Under the pieces are notes generated by a model that was not told the origin of the DNA, searched no databases, and saw only the letters and a program-made list of their open reading frames with translations. A stretch of 64,000 nucleotides of DNA from Rhea pennata. Its lineage: Eukaryota > Chordata > Aves > Rheiformes > Rheidae. Positions 47,901 through 58,222 of this stretch are shown piece after piece; within the stretch, counting starts at the first letter, position 1; every line of letters begins with the position of its first letter. Location: assembly GCF_028389875.1 (NCBI RefSeq), contig NC_084663.1:186001-250000 (forward strand), read 5' to 3'. The translations under genes were made by a program, and so were the position numbers.

Positions 47901-48714
47901 TGGATTTTGCGTAAAGACTCATCTGTGTCTGCAAAAGATGACTTTGGATAGGAATGGGGCTGTGCAGAGTCTGGGATGGTGCAGGAGGGACCATCAGTTC
48001 TAGCTTTTCATCACAGTTAGTCCCTCCCCAAGCAGAGCCGAGCCCCCCATGCCTCAGGTTGCAGGACATATGCCTCGCAAAAAGTCTTTTGCAGCCTGGA
48101 CTTATCACAAACCTCCCAATGATCAGCCAGGTGGTTGTGGTCCAGCTAAGCTGGCATTTTATCTTTCAATCCCTGCTTTAAGGGACTGCTCGCTTTAGAA
48201 AGAGCTGGTTCTTTGGGTTCCCATTAGATGGCTTTTCAAGCTGAAGAACAGCAGAGAGACATAGGTGGGCAGAGCTGAGTTTGTAGATTGACTGTGTTTG
48301 CATTGAGAAACCCGAAGATGCTGTCTGGTTGGGGGCTCTGCTTTTCCCCAGGACAGAAGCAATAGGTCCTAGAGTGTATCACACTTCCTAAGGGTCACTC
48401 CCCACCTGGGGACTGTGAGGATGCATCTCTCTGGGAGAGTTGGTATTCTTAGCTTATTTAAGGAGTGGCTGAGACTTCCTGGTCTGGTTCTTTCTGCTTT
48501 TTATAGACATCCTGAGGGGAGCTTGAAGAATGGCAGGAAAAGCAGCAGCGCATAAGTGCTCAGGCCAGGATGCTATTGTTCAGCACATGGCAGAAGTCGG
48601 CTGCAGGCAGGGCAGGCTGAGGACTTCTCCAAGCCTGGAGTAGACTAAGTGTGTATCTCAGGGACCTTGAGCCCGCTCAGAGTGTGTAATGTTTCTTGGT
48701 TGCTGTGGAAAGGG
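44921..48714. other. Intergenic or intronic, nothing firmly recognised
   Basis: Mostly unique sequence, AT-richer at 46.0-46.5 kb. A 12-base G homopolymer lies at 47511-47522. A minus-strand frame at 47676-47873 looks protein-like but has no known match. Confidence 0.5.
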
Positions 48715-48733
48715 ACTACAGCTCCCAGCATGC
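48715..48733 (+). promoter_or_regulatory. ZNF143/THAP11-type motif
   Basis: ACTACAGCTCCCAGCATGC matches the long SBS consensus (ACTACAATTCCCAGCATGC) at 17 of 19 positions. Such sites mark promoters and chromatin loop anchors. No associated exon could be identified. Confidence 0.6.
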
Positions 48734-49858
48734 TGTGGGAATACAGGACAAAGCCACATCGCAGGCTGGGACTCAGAGACTGCAGGCTGTGTCTCTTTGG
48801 GGACATCTCCCATTCCCCTGAGGGGCTTGCAGAGCCTTTCGGCTGTGACAGGAGCCTGCTGGGACATGACAGTCCTACTCAAGCTCACCTTGGTGTGCCG
48901 CTCACCTCCCCTCTTAGTCTCAGAGGCCCATGGGGTGGAGCAGCTGTGCCAAATCGGACCATGCCAGGCGTAGTGGTAGTAGTGGTGGCAATGTGGCTGC
49001 ATGCATGCTCAGACCGTTGTGCGACTGAGCCTGGATCTGCACATAGATGTGCAGTGGTGTCTGCTTGTGGCACCTCAGTCCTTGGCCTCAGGTTTGCACT
49101 TGTCTTATTGCCTGGGAAGGCTTTCCCCTGTATTTCTTGCAGTGGTGCAGTTGGAAAGGTGCTACTGAGAGAAAATAACAAGTGGGTGGCTCGTGGCATT
49201 GTCCCTTTGCTGGGTCAGGACCTCCAGAGACCTCAGCACACAGAAATGGGTATGTCCCCTCTGCATGTTCCTTAGGAACTCAGGTCACAGGACTGTGTGT
49301 TTTCTCCACTGCTGTATCATAACCCTATGGATTACCCAGCAGAAAGACATTCCCACATCCATTCTGGGATAGGAATCTCCAGATGCTTCCCAGGTCCCGG
49401 TTCTATCTTGGGGACAGTTTTCTTTCTACTGACTTGTCATTTCTGATAATTTCATGTTTGTTAGACTTCTTGGGACCAGCGACTGTGATTGCTGTGAGTC
49501 TACAGTTTTTGCCCAGAAAGGGAAGAAGCTGAAGGAGAAGCAGGGGATCTGGGCATTTGCAACAGAGTCAAATTTAGACAAGTGAAAGGCAGAATCATGA
49601 GCAAGAGGCGTAATGGCCTCCCTGGAGTTCTTGCTGCTGGTGTGAATGAAGTCTCTCTTGTCGGCAGACAGCAGACTTCTTGGGGATTCGGAGGCCTGGG
49701 ATGCTGGCAATGGGTTACAGACTAAATACATAACGGATCGTTTGTGTAATTTATTCTTCTGTGAAGAGTTTAATCTATCAGGTCCAATAATAAATTCATA
49801 TATCTCCTTTACCTGTTATTAGGGTTGTGAGAAGATGCTCATATTGTAAGTATTTAAT

Positions 49859-50095
49859 TTACCTCCTGAATTGCATCCCATGCAGACTGGTGCCTATGAC
49901 ATCACTGGATGCATATTCATATGATTGACATTCCCGTGGGCCCTCATCAATTAAGGACAGAAAAGATGGTGTTTCGAGAGGTCCAGTCTCAGGAGGAACA
50001 CAGGTTTTCATCTGTTCCAGCCCAGATCTGCTCTGGCACTCAGGGATAGGCAGCAGAATGTGCAGAGTCAGGAAAAAGAGTGAGGGGAACCCCAT
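49859..50095 (-). CDS. Candidate first coding exon or small secreted protein, unidentified
   Basis: A minus-strand frame of 78 codons starts in a good Kozak context (AAGAAGATGG) with a signal-peptide-like N-terminus (MGFPSLFFLTLHILLPIPEC), then a polar, cysteine-containing stretch. A possible splice donor (GGAG|GTAAAT) lies at the end of the frame. A second open stretch on the same strand (49426-49812) follows an acceptor-like CAG and contains dibasic sites (HKR, DKR), but the phases of the two do not fit a simple join. The DNA here also has octamer-like ATGCATATTCATAT, so it may instead be a regulatory element. Function unknown. Confidence 0.22.
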   Translation of the reverse strand: MGFPSLFFLTLHILLPIPECQSRSGLEQMKTCVPPETGPLETPSFLSLIDEGPRECQSYEYASSDVIGTSLHGMQFRR

Positions 50096-50399
50096 CTTCT
50101 TGGAGACTGCACAAGGTTTCTAAAAGTTTGGGATCTATTCTGCAATTAGTAATTGCCCCTTTGGACTAGTCTGTTGTCTGGTGCCCACCTCCAGCACTCT
50201 CCAGAGGCTGCAGAGGGGCAGTGGGTGTTACAGGTAGCCAAGACCAGACGCATCCATGTGAGCCTTGGTTCTGCTAATCGGCAGGCCTCAGAGGAGTCCT
50301 GGAGGATAAGGCTTAATATCCTCACCAGATTTTCCTGTCATTGATAATTCTGGCTGGTATCATTACCACATAAACATCCAGTTCTGGTTGGAAATGTGT

Positions 50400-50900
50400 A
50401 AAGTTCTGGTCCTCAAGGGACCAGAGGACTGTGGCGTTGAGTTATACAGTCTAATGGGTGATGTGAAAAAGTATTTCCTTTCCTTAGTCTTAGATTCCAT
50501 TATGTTTTCCGTTGCTCTTGTGCTGTGAGATTAAAAGAAGAGAAGCCTTGTCTCCTTTCTGTTGTCTGTTCAGGATGTTACAGCCTTTTATCTGTGTCCC
50601 TACTTATTTGCCTGCCTTCTAAGGTAGGCAGCTACCAACTCTTTGCTTTCTCTTCTTCTGAGAGTTTTTCTAGCTCTTTGGTCATTCTTGTTGCCCATTT
50701 CTGAATCCTCGTAGTTTTGCAGTCTCCCATGTGAGCCCAGGTGCCTAGCCCTGCATGCATTATCCCTTGGGGTTGTGCTGTTGATGACTATGCAGACACG
50801 TATTCCCCATGCTGCCCATTTCTCTCCTGGTGCTGCCTGCAGTATCCTGAGCCTCCCTACCCTGTGGAGGTCAGTGTTCATGTGCAGCCTGTGCTAGGCT
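50400..50900 (-). mobile_element. Ancient CR1-like LINE remnant (probable)
   Basis: Weak but ordered resemblance to inverted CR1: GTGAAAAAGTATTTCCTTT corresponds to the GTGAAGAAGTTTTTCCT block, and TTGGTCATTCTTGTTGCCC to GATCATCTTTGTAGCCC. They lie ~210 bp apart, as in the younger copies. Much older than the other copies. Confidence 0.5.
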
Positions 50901-53900
50901 AGGCCATGACAAAGTGCTTTTGGGTCTCACCAGCCCTGCTTTTTGAGGTCATGCTGAGATTGTGCAAGGAGCAATCACAGCCTGGGGCCTTGGCAGATGC
51001 TACCTGGGGAGGCTCAGATGCCCCCAGTCACACTCCTGTGCACATGCACTTTGGTAACTGTCCATCTGTTGCATGTGTGGAGGCTCAGAAGGTGCGGAGC
51101 TGAGCCACAAGGCACAACGGGGTGCCTGGGTGATACTGTATGTAGCCCTGCTGCTCAGTAACAGCCTCAGTCAGCTATGGCCTTGGGGTGGCAACTGCCG
51201 GAAGGGAGCAGAGTGAGCTCATGGAGCACAAGCTGCAGGAAATGCCTTTGTGCTGCGGAAGTGCCTGTTGGGCGGACAGGGACTTCACGCTCTGCACAAC
51301 CCTTTGTCGGATTCATCTCACTGCAGCAACTGAGTCCCAGCCATGCTGTGCTGCTGACAGCAATGGAGTGTGAGACTTGTACCCTTGCCTGGCTTTGGAC
51401 TGTGCAGGAATATAAGCTGAGGCTGAGGCTGCTCTGTGCCATACTGAAGGATTCGGCTTGGGGATGGTGCATGGACTAGGGGGGAGGCTGTGCAGGTGTC
51501 TGTGCCATCCTGCTCCCAGAGGCTTTCCCTCCTCAGCCCTAAGGCCGGCCAAGCTGTGCTCATCAGTGTTTGATGTCCTGTAGTTGCCATATTCCCCTCT
51601 TCGGCGCCTGCATTTTCCAGCCTTGACTAGTCCCAATGCTAAGGCATGAGAGAGAGGCTCAGTTCCCTGCAGCTGCCAAACGTCCGAGCAGGGTACACGC
51701 ACGCCCTGTGCTATTTTGTTCCAGTCCTACATAAACAGCTGTAGAGGGTTTCATCTGTTTTCACAGCACAATAGTCCTGTGAGTTTTTCGCAAGGGAGAA
51801 GTCAATAAGGCAGTGACAGTTGGGTCCGGAGCATCATGCTAAGGCCAGCACTGTCATTTTGTAGAGGCATACCACAGTTCTTCAAGTGAGTCTCAGTGTC
51901 TGTGATCCCTCTGCCACTGGAAGCTGGAGTATTTCCTAAAATCGGTTTAAAGCCTGGTGGCACCCCAGGTGCCCATGTGGAACCCCTCAATCTCTCTGCA
52001 AAAACAAAATCCTTGCAGTAGCTCCTTCCCCCCACAGCACCGTGCACTTGCTGACACCAGCTGCAGCACAACAGGCATGCTCTAAGAAATCCCAAGTCAT
52101 ACATTTTTAATTTTCTACAACAGAGCAGCCATTTCAGCCACTCACCCAGAAAGGATCTTTAATGAGAAGCAAGAGAGAGCATGCACATTTCCAGCATACA
52201 AGAGGGCAGAGACATTATGGATGCAGTTTTCTATTTTTCTGGCTGTTTGTAGCTGTGCCTAAATTCAGCCTGGCAAACCTGCCATATCTTCTGGAGATGG
52301 GCTCAGCTAGGCCTTGATATCCTGTAGCTCGTGCCCTGTACAAGAGGGCTGGCCCTGTGGAGGAGGAAATGACCAACAGGACAACCAGTAGCAAGTGCCT
52401 CCTAGCATTGCTGGCTTTGCAATTCCAGCCTGCTCCTGCAGCTGCTCCTGTTCTCGGGCAGGACTCTGCCTGGAATTTGATGTGTCCCCAGGTGGGAGAG
52501 GTGCAAGAGAATTCCCTGGTGCAGCTGTGTCACCTCCTCTGATGCTCCATCTGCCTCGCTTGTTCCCTTGGGAGGCTGTGCTGCTGTCACATTTGGTCTC
52601 ATTAAGCTGTGTTGTGGGGCCAGTGAAGGCACAACCTTGCTGATCCTTCAGCATGCTTGGAGCAAGGCTGAGAGCCCTTGTGGCTCTCCTTGTGGGAGGA
52701 GCAGACAATCTTTGTCTCTGGTGTGAGGATGCACATTGCAGGCAGGATGGTGCTGGGAGCAGGGTTCGTGCCTGGATAGAGAAGCCAGGGGAAATGCAGC
52801 TGTAGCAGGACTTGGCACAAGCTAGAGATGATCTTGCCTTTCTTCCTGGTGTCCTGTGGGAGGTTTGCTCCCTCTTCCAGCGTTGCAGTCCCAAGGAGGC
52901 TCCCATATCTTCCTGCTGCCCTGAGGCTGAACCTGCTGTCTGTCTGAGCTGAGCACTAGGGGCCTTGCACATGGTGCATTGCACTGACACTGTCTTCACC
53001 ATATGTTGTCCGCAGGTTGATGAAGAGGACTTGCTGTGACCTTGTGCCTGTGACAGTCCTTTCAGGTAAGCCCCATTATGTTCCTCCTTTTCTGCCTTTG
53101 GAAACACCTTGGGCCTCCCAACAGGAGACGGTGGGGAACAGAGCTCTGGCTGGTGAGGACAGTCTGCAGCCTTGGTCTGGGAGGGTATGGACTGTCTGGG
53201 GCAGTGTGGAGCATCTTGTTTGTCCTTACTAGTGTCCAGGACACTATACCTGTGTTGAAATTGCGGATCTACAGGTGGAACAGGAAGCTTTTCTCCTGTT
53301 GCCAGAAGTTACAAGCCTCCAGCCTTCCCTGTCTTGACAACCTTCCTCCAATAACTGTGTGAGGGACAGTTTCCAGCTGTTCTTCTTCCTTGTCTTGAGT
53401 CACTCAGGTTCTTGTCTCTGTAGATTTTCTGCAAATCGCTGGTCAATCTCTTCTTTATCAACCCTGATGGTGTGCAGCCTGCTCACCTCCCTGCTGGTCC
53501 TTTGCCAGGCAGCTCAGTGCCTTGACTGATCCTGTGCCCTAGCTGCCTCATCTTCTTCGCTTGGTGGGAGGCACAGTTTCCTCTCTAAGCCGTAGGCCTC
53601 GGTGGCCTTTTTGCCCTGTCTGTCTCACTTACTCCTCTGAAGAGCTTCCTCTCTTCTCTCTCCAAAGACTCGTCTTGGTGCCTAGCAGAGACCTCAGTCC
53701 TTGGTAGTGCAGTAGCAGCTCGTTTCTGCCAGTAGAGCGTCTGGCTGACACTGTTCCTGTGTGGCCAAGTCTGCACATCCGGAGCGTGTCCCTGAGGATG
53801 TGTTCCCACCTCCCACTCTGCTTGTGCCCATGCAACAGGGTGCTGGGACTTGCAAGGAAGCAGGACTCCAGTGCCCGTCCCTGGCTCGTGGGCTGTGACC

Positions 53901-56510
53901 TACCAACCTCACTTACTGCAGACATTTGCCCTACGCACATTTGAGAAGTCCCACCTTCTGGGCAGGGATGAGCTGAGAAGCCAGCAAGGAGCCTGGCACA
54001 GAAAGTGCCAGCCTCACTCAGCTCTTTTGCCCTGTGCACTACGTAGGCTCAGCTGTGGTGTGCAGCAAGCAGTGCATGTCAGGCTTCAGGGCGAAGGCTT
54101 GGAAGCCAGAAGGTGAACAAAAGAAACATAAATGCTAACACACAAGAACAGTGAGGATTTTTTTGAGCACAGGTCTGGCTTCAGTAGGATCTTTTCCCAG
54201 CCAGCAGCTTAATTCCAGGACCTCTGAACTGTGTTGTCACTTCACCTCATAAATCCTGCAGATAAATTCAAGCTGCCGGTGCAGGGATGTCTCTGCTGCG
54301 TGGGCTGAGCTGTGAGGGCTGTGCAGTGTGTTTCTGTGCAGGGGCTGGCTGTGCTGCGTGGGCTATGCTGCGTGGGCCGTGCGCGTGTTTCCATACAGGG
54401 GCATCACTGCATCGTGCCAGTAGTTCAGAGCCAGGAGCTGCTGTGCCATGGGGCTGCTTCCCAGGCGGGGCTGCTGGGCTGTGCTGGGTGCCCAGACACA
54501 GCTGCCCGCCCGTACAGGGGCAGTCCTGACATGTGCAATGAGGTGAACTGCGTTTGTATGGAGATGTGGTCATTTATCCAGGTGCTTCTTTTTCTGCCTT
54601 GTGCACCCAGTACAGTCAATCCAGCCTGGCCCAGGAGTGCCTCCACCTCTCCGCTGGGCCCAAATTTGAATGTTGTGGTAGCATCATTTCTGAATAGTTC
54701 CAGCAGATCTCTCCTGAGAAAGCACTGCTCCTTACCTCAGGACCAGATTCACTCTCCTCATTCTGCAGAAAAAAAAGCAGATGCCTGTGAGAGCAGGGCC
54801 CATGGAGCTGGTCTTGGTGTAGACAATCCCTGTTTGGGGACTTTGTTCCTGACACTGAAGGGGAAGAACCCCACTCCCTGTGGCAGCAGGGACCCAAGGC
54901 CAGAAGATGCAGGGAGGCTCCTCCAGCTTGTGTGGAGGGCTGTGGCTGAGTGGGAAACCTGGTCATATTGGGACCCTGCCCTGCTCTGTCCTGGCATGAC
55001 TGCTGGCTGTCTGGCTGCGTGGTGGCTCTTCCCCGCATGCCTGCAGCTGCACCAGCCTTGGCTTGCTGCCTGCCCAGATCCTGCCTGCATGGTTGGGGAC
55101 AGGGGCTGGAGGCAGGGCAGGGCAGGGCAGGGATGCAGCCAGGCGAGGGATGCTGAGAGGCGATTAGTGCCTCAGTGCCAGACAAACAGATGGAGGCAGC
55201 GTTATCCTATTAGAGGGTCTAAGCAGGAGAAGCTGTGCAACGAGTTGAGGCACTGGCTGGTTGGTCTGTGGGTGCTCTGGGCTCCTGCAGTCTCAGGATG
55301 TGTTTCAGAGGTGGCAGCCCGCATGATGCCAGCTCCGGATAGTGTCTGCACCTGGGCGGTACCACATCCCTGGGAACAGGTCAGATTTGTGCTCCTCGGC
55401 ATGGGGCTCAGTGTGCCAGCTCTGGGCTCTGCACTCTGCTGCTGGGAGGCCTGGTGGAGCTGGGGAAGCGCAAGGGTTGTGCTGGGTGGACCGTGGCTGC
55501 TGCAGGCAGTGGATGGGGTTCAGACCCCACTGGCAGTGATGCCAAAGGGGTGTTGCACCCCGGCAGTAGCAGGGTGCTGAGCCCTCTCAGAGCAGGGTTG
55601 TCCAGGTTGCTGCAGGTATTGTGTATTTCTGCTTGCAGGAGGTTACTCCTCAGGTTTCAAGCCTTCCACTGCACTGTGCTGCTCCAAAACTGGAGCAGGA
55701 AGACCAGCCTGAGACATGGTGCATGGCTGTTACAGGTTCAGTGCACTCTCAGAGTGTGCCTGTAGGGCTGGGCAAGGCACGGCAGGATGGCAAGCAGGGT
55801 CAGCTGGGCCGTGGCATCACCCACACATCAAGGGGCTGGGTGCGTGTCTGGCTGTGCTGCTGTGGATCAGTGCCTGCTGCCCCTGGGACATGGGTGTTTG
55901 TAGGAACAAGGGCAGGAGCTTTGGGGACCTAAGGCTCAGTGACTTGTTCCGGGCTGCACTACCTTCCTGGGGCTGTACTTCCCTGCAGTTGTGCGCAGTG
56001 ATGGTGCAGGGAGGTGGAGGGAGCAGATGTGCTTTCTGCCTGCTGCGCAGCTTGGCACAGGCACCAGGGCCTTGCTCTTCCCTGCTGTATGCTTGCATGT
56101 ACCTCACCCAGGCATGCTCCTCTCCTGCATTGGTTGGCTGGGGGTGAGACTTCCTCATGAAGGAAGTCTCTACATGAGGAGCTGATGCGTGATGCAATGA
56201 CTTTGGGGATAACAGCAATGCCAGTCTGTCCCATGGACACCTCCAGGCAGAGGGGTTTGTGGCCAGGCTGATCTGACTCCCTTCTCTGCTCATGGTGATG
56301 GTTTACAAGTGTTCTCATCATGCTCTGAACAGAGCAGAGCTGCCAGCAAAGGTCTTGGCACAGAGGTCTGTCCCTGTCCCACTGGTCCTGTGGAGCGTTT
56401 TGACCTGCTAGCTGAGGTGGCACTGGGCTGTGATGTGGGTGTGGGAGCTGGGGACCCTGACCATGGGTGCACAGGGCCTTGCACGTGCTACATGAGAGCA
56501 TGCTGCCGTG
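50901..56510. other. Intergenic or intronic, nothing recognised
   Basis: Unique-looking GC-moderate sequence. Two long frames (52307-53107 minus, 54312-55580 plus) show no domain, signal peptide or family resemblance, and are judged chance frames in stop-poor DNA. Confidence 0.45.
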
Positions 56511-56636
56511 GTTACCAAGGTGACTGTTAAGTGACGTTCCTATGGCTACATGCACTGCTCAGTTCATGGAGTTACTGTGGCAAGAGTGCACTGAAGCCCC
56601 CAGGATCCCCCGTGACTCCCGTGTTCTCATGGCAAC
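56511..56636. promoter_or_regulatory. Pair of RFX X-box-like sites
   Basis: GTTACCAAGGTGAC (56511-56524) and GTTCTCATGGCAAC (56623-56636) each keep one good X-box half, 112 bp apart, in a region with a CRE-like GTGACGTTCC (56532-56541). Binding is inferred. Confidence 0.4.
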
Positions 56637-58094
56637 TGCCCTGCAATGTGCAATGTCCTTTGGATACAGGTTGGAGCAACAGAGAGACATCTCTGTGGCT
56701 GGGAGAGGCTGTGTTGCAGTGCTCAGAGCTGCGCTTCTGCACGCTGTGGGCCAAGACTGGGCTGTGCGGGTGTCGAGGGATGCTGCGGACCCAGGGGCTG
56801 GACCACCCATGCACCATCCTGCCCAGCCTTTCATGCCTGACTGGGGGAAGCACCCGGGGTGGACAGGCTGGGGCAGGCCCTGCCATGGTGAGGGGGTGCT
56901 GGGGACACTTCCCCTGCCAAACCAGCAGCTGCAGTCCTATGCCAGCAGTGCCAGGTCCCACGAGGTGTCTGCATAGGGCATGGAGCCTGCAGATCCCGAC
57001 TGCATCACAGGAGAACAGGCCCTACAGGCTGCAAGGTCACTGCCTTCCTTGCTCTGTCCCTCTGTCCCACTTCAGGTCCTGCAGAGACAGCTGCCCTGTC
57101 GGCAGATACCAGGGTGCTGCATTGCTGGTGCTGCTGGCTGGGCTTTCAGGGGTGAGGAAGGGCTGCAGACGCTGCTGCTTCACTGACAATGGGAGCAGAT
57201 ATGGGAGGACCAAAACACTGTAATCCTGACATTGCCACTGAGGTGCCTGTCGTGCAGCCTCTGTGCGAACAGGACGTCCTGCTCACCAGACCAACATCCC
57301 GCCTGCTTGGCTCTGGTTGCTGAGGGAAGGGGGACATGTGGCTGGGCCATGGGCAGGGCTGAGCCTGGAGATTGCTGTGTTGTCTTGGACAAAGAATTCC
57401 TGTTGACTTGAGGGGTCAGCTCCAGCTGGGACAGTGGCAGGAGTGAGCAGAAGGCCTTTGCTCTGGCCAGTCTGGACAGTTTAGACCATTTGGGAATCAG
57501 GGTGGTTTCAAAGTGCTGCACTCGCTTGGGCTGAGCACAGCATTCCTGTCCTGCAGGAGTGTTGTCCTACATGGTGTAAGTGGGAGGGGCAATGAGGAGC
57601 TGTGGGGCTGCTTGCAGCACAACTTCTAGAAATAACTCTTGGAAACCAGCTTGCCAAAGACACTTTTCCTGTTATTGCCCCAGCACTCTGCAGACAGGAT
57701 CCACTGCCCCCAGCCAGGCACTGCAGCTGCCCCCAGCCCTGTGTGCTGGGGGAGTTCAGGTCTCCTCTCTTCTCCCTGCCCCTGTCTGGGCACTTGGAGA
57801 CAGAGCAGCCCCAGGTCTCCCAGGGCTTGCATGGGCCTAGGATGCCTGCTGCTGTTCTTGCTGCTCCTGACCATTCTTGGAGTTGGCATCCCCCCACTAT
57901 CACCATGGGAAAGCCAAGCAATGGTCCAGCAGTTTCACTCACAACAGCGGCACGTTGTGGGACTTCCTCTTTAATCATCTGCTCATCCCCAGTGACCCAC
58001 TAACCTTGTCAAACGGAGAGAGGGAAAATCAATTGGCAGCAGCATTACCCATCAGATCCCGTAGGACACTGCAGCTGCATGCAGGCTGATCGAT
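56637..58094. other. Intergenic or intronic, nothing recognised
   Basis: Unique-looking sequence, short overlapping frames only. Confidence 0.45.
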
Positions 58095-58222
58095 GAGTCC
58101 TCCCCTCCCCTCCCCTCCCCTCCCCTCCCCTCCCCTCCCCTCCCCTCCCCTCCCCTCTCCTCTCCTCTCCTCTCCTCTCCTCTCCTCTCCTCTCCTCTCC
58201 TCTCCTCTCCTCTCCTCTCCAG
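58095..58222. repeat. (TCCCC)n-(TCTCC)n pentanucleotide microsatellite
   Basis: About 11 copies of TCCCC pass into about 13 copies of TCTCC, an uninterrupted ~125-bp homopyrimidine tract. The opposite strand is G-rich. Frames reading EERRGEERRGE or PLPSPPLPS are artefacts. Confidence 0.97.

Noticed and set aside
52307-53107. 266-codon open frame on the - strand
   Set aside because: No signal peptide, domain or recognisable family; low-complexity Ser/Gln-rich composition.
54312-55580. 422-codon open frame on the + strand
   Set aside because: Cys/Trp/Leu-rich translation without motifs, no ATG at the listed start, and several competing frames; chance absence of stops in GC-rich DNA.
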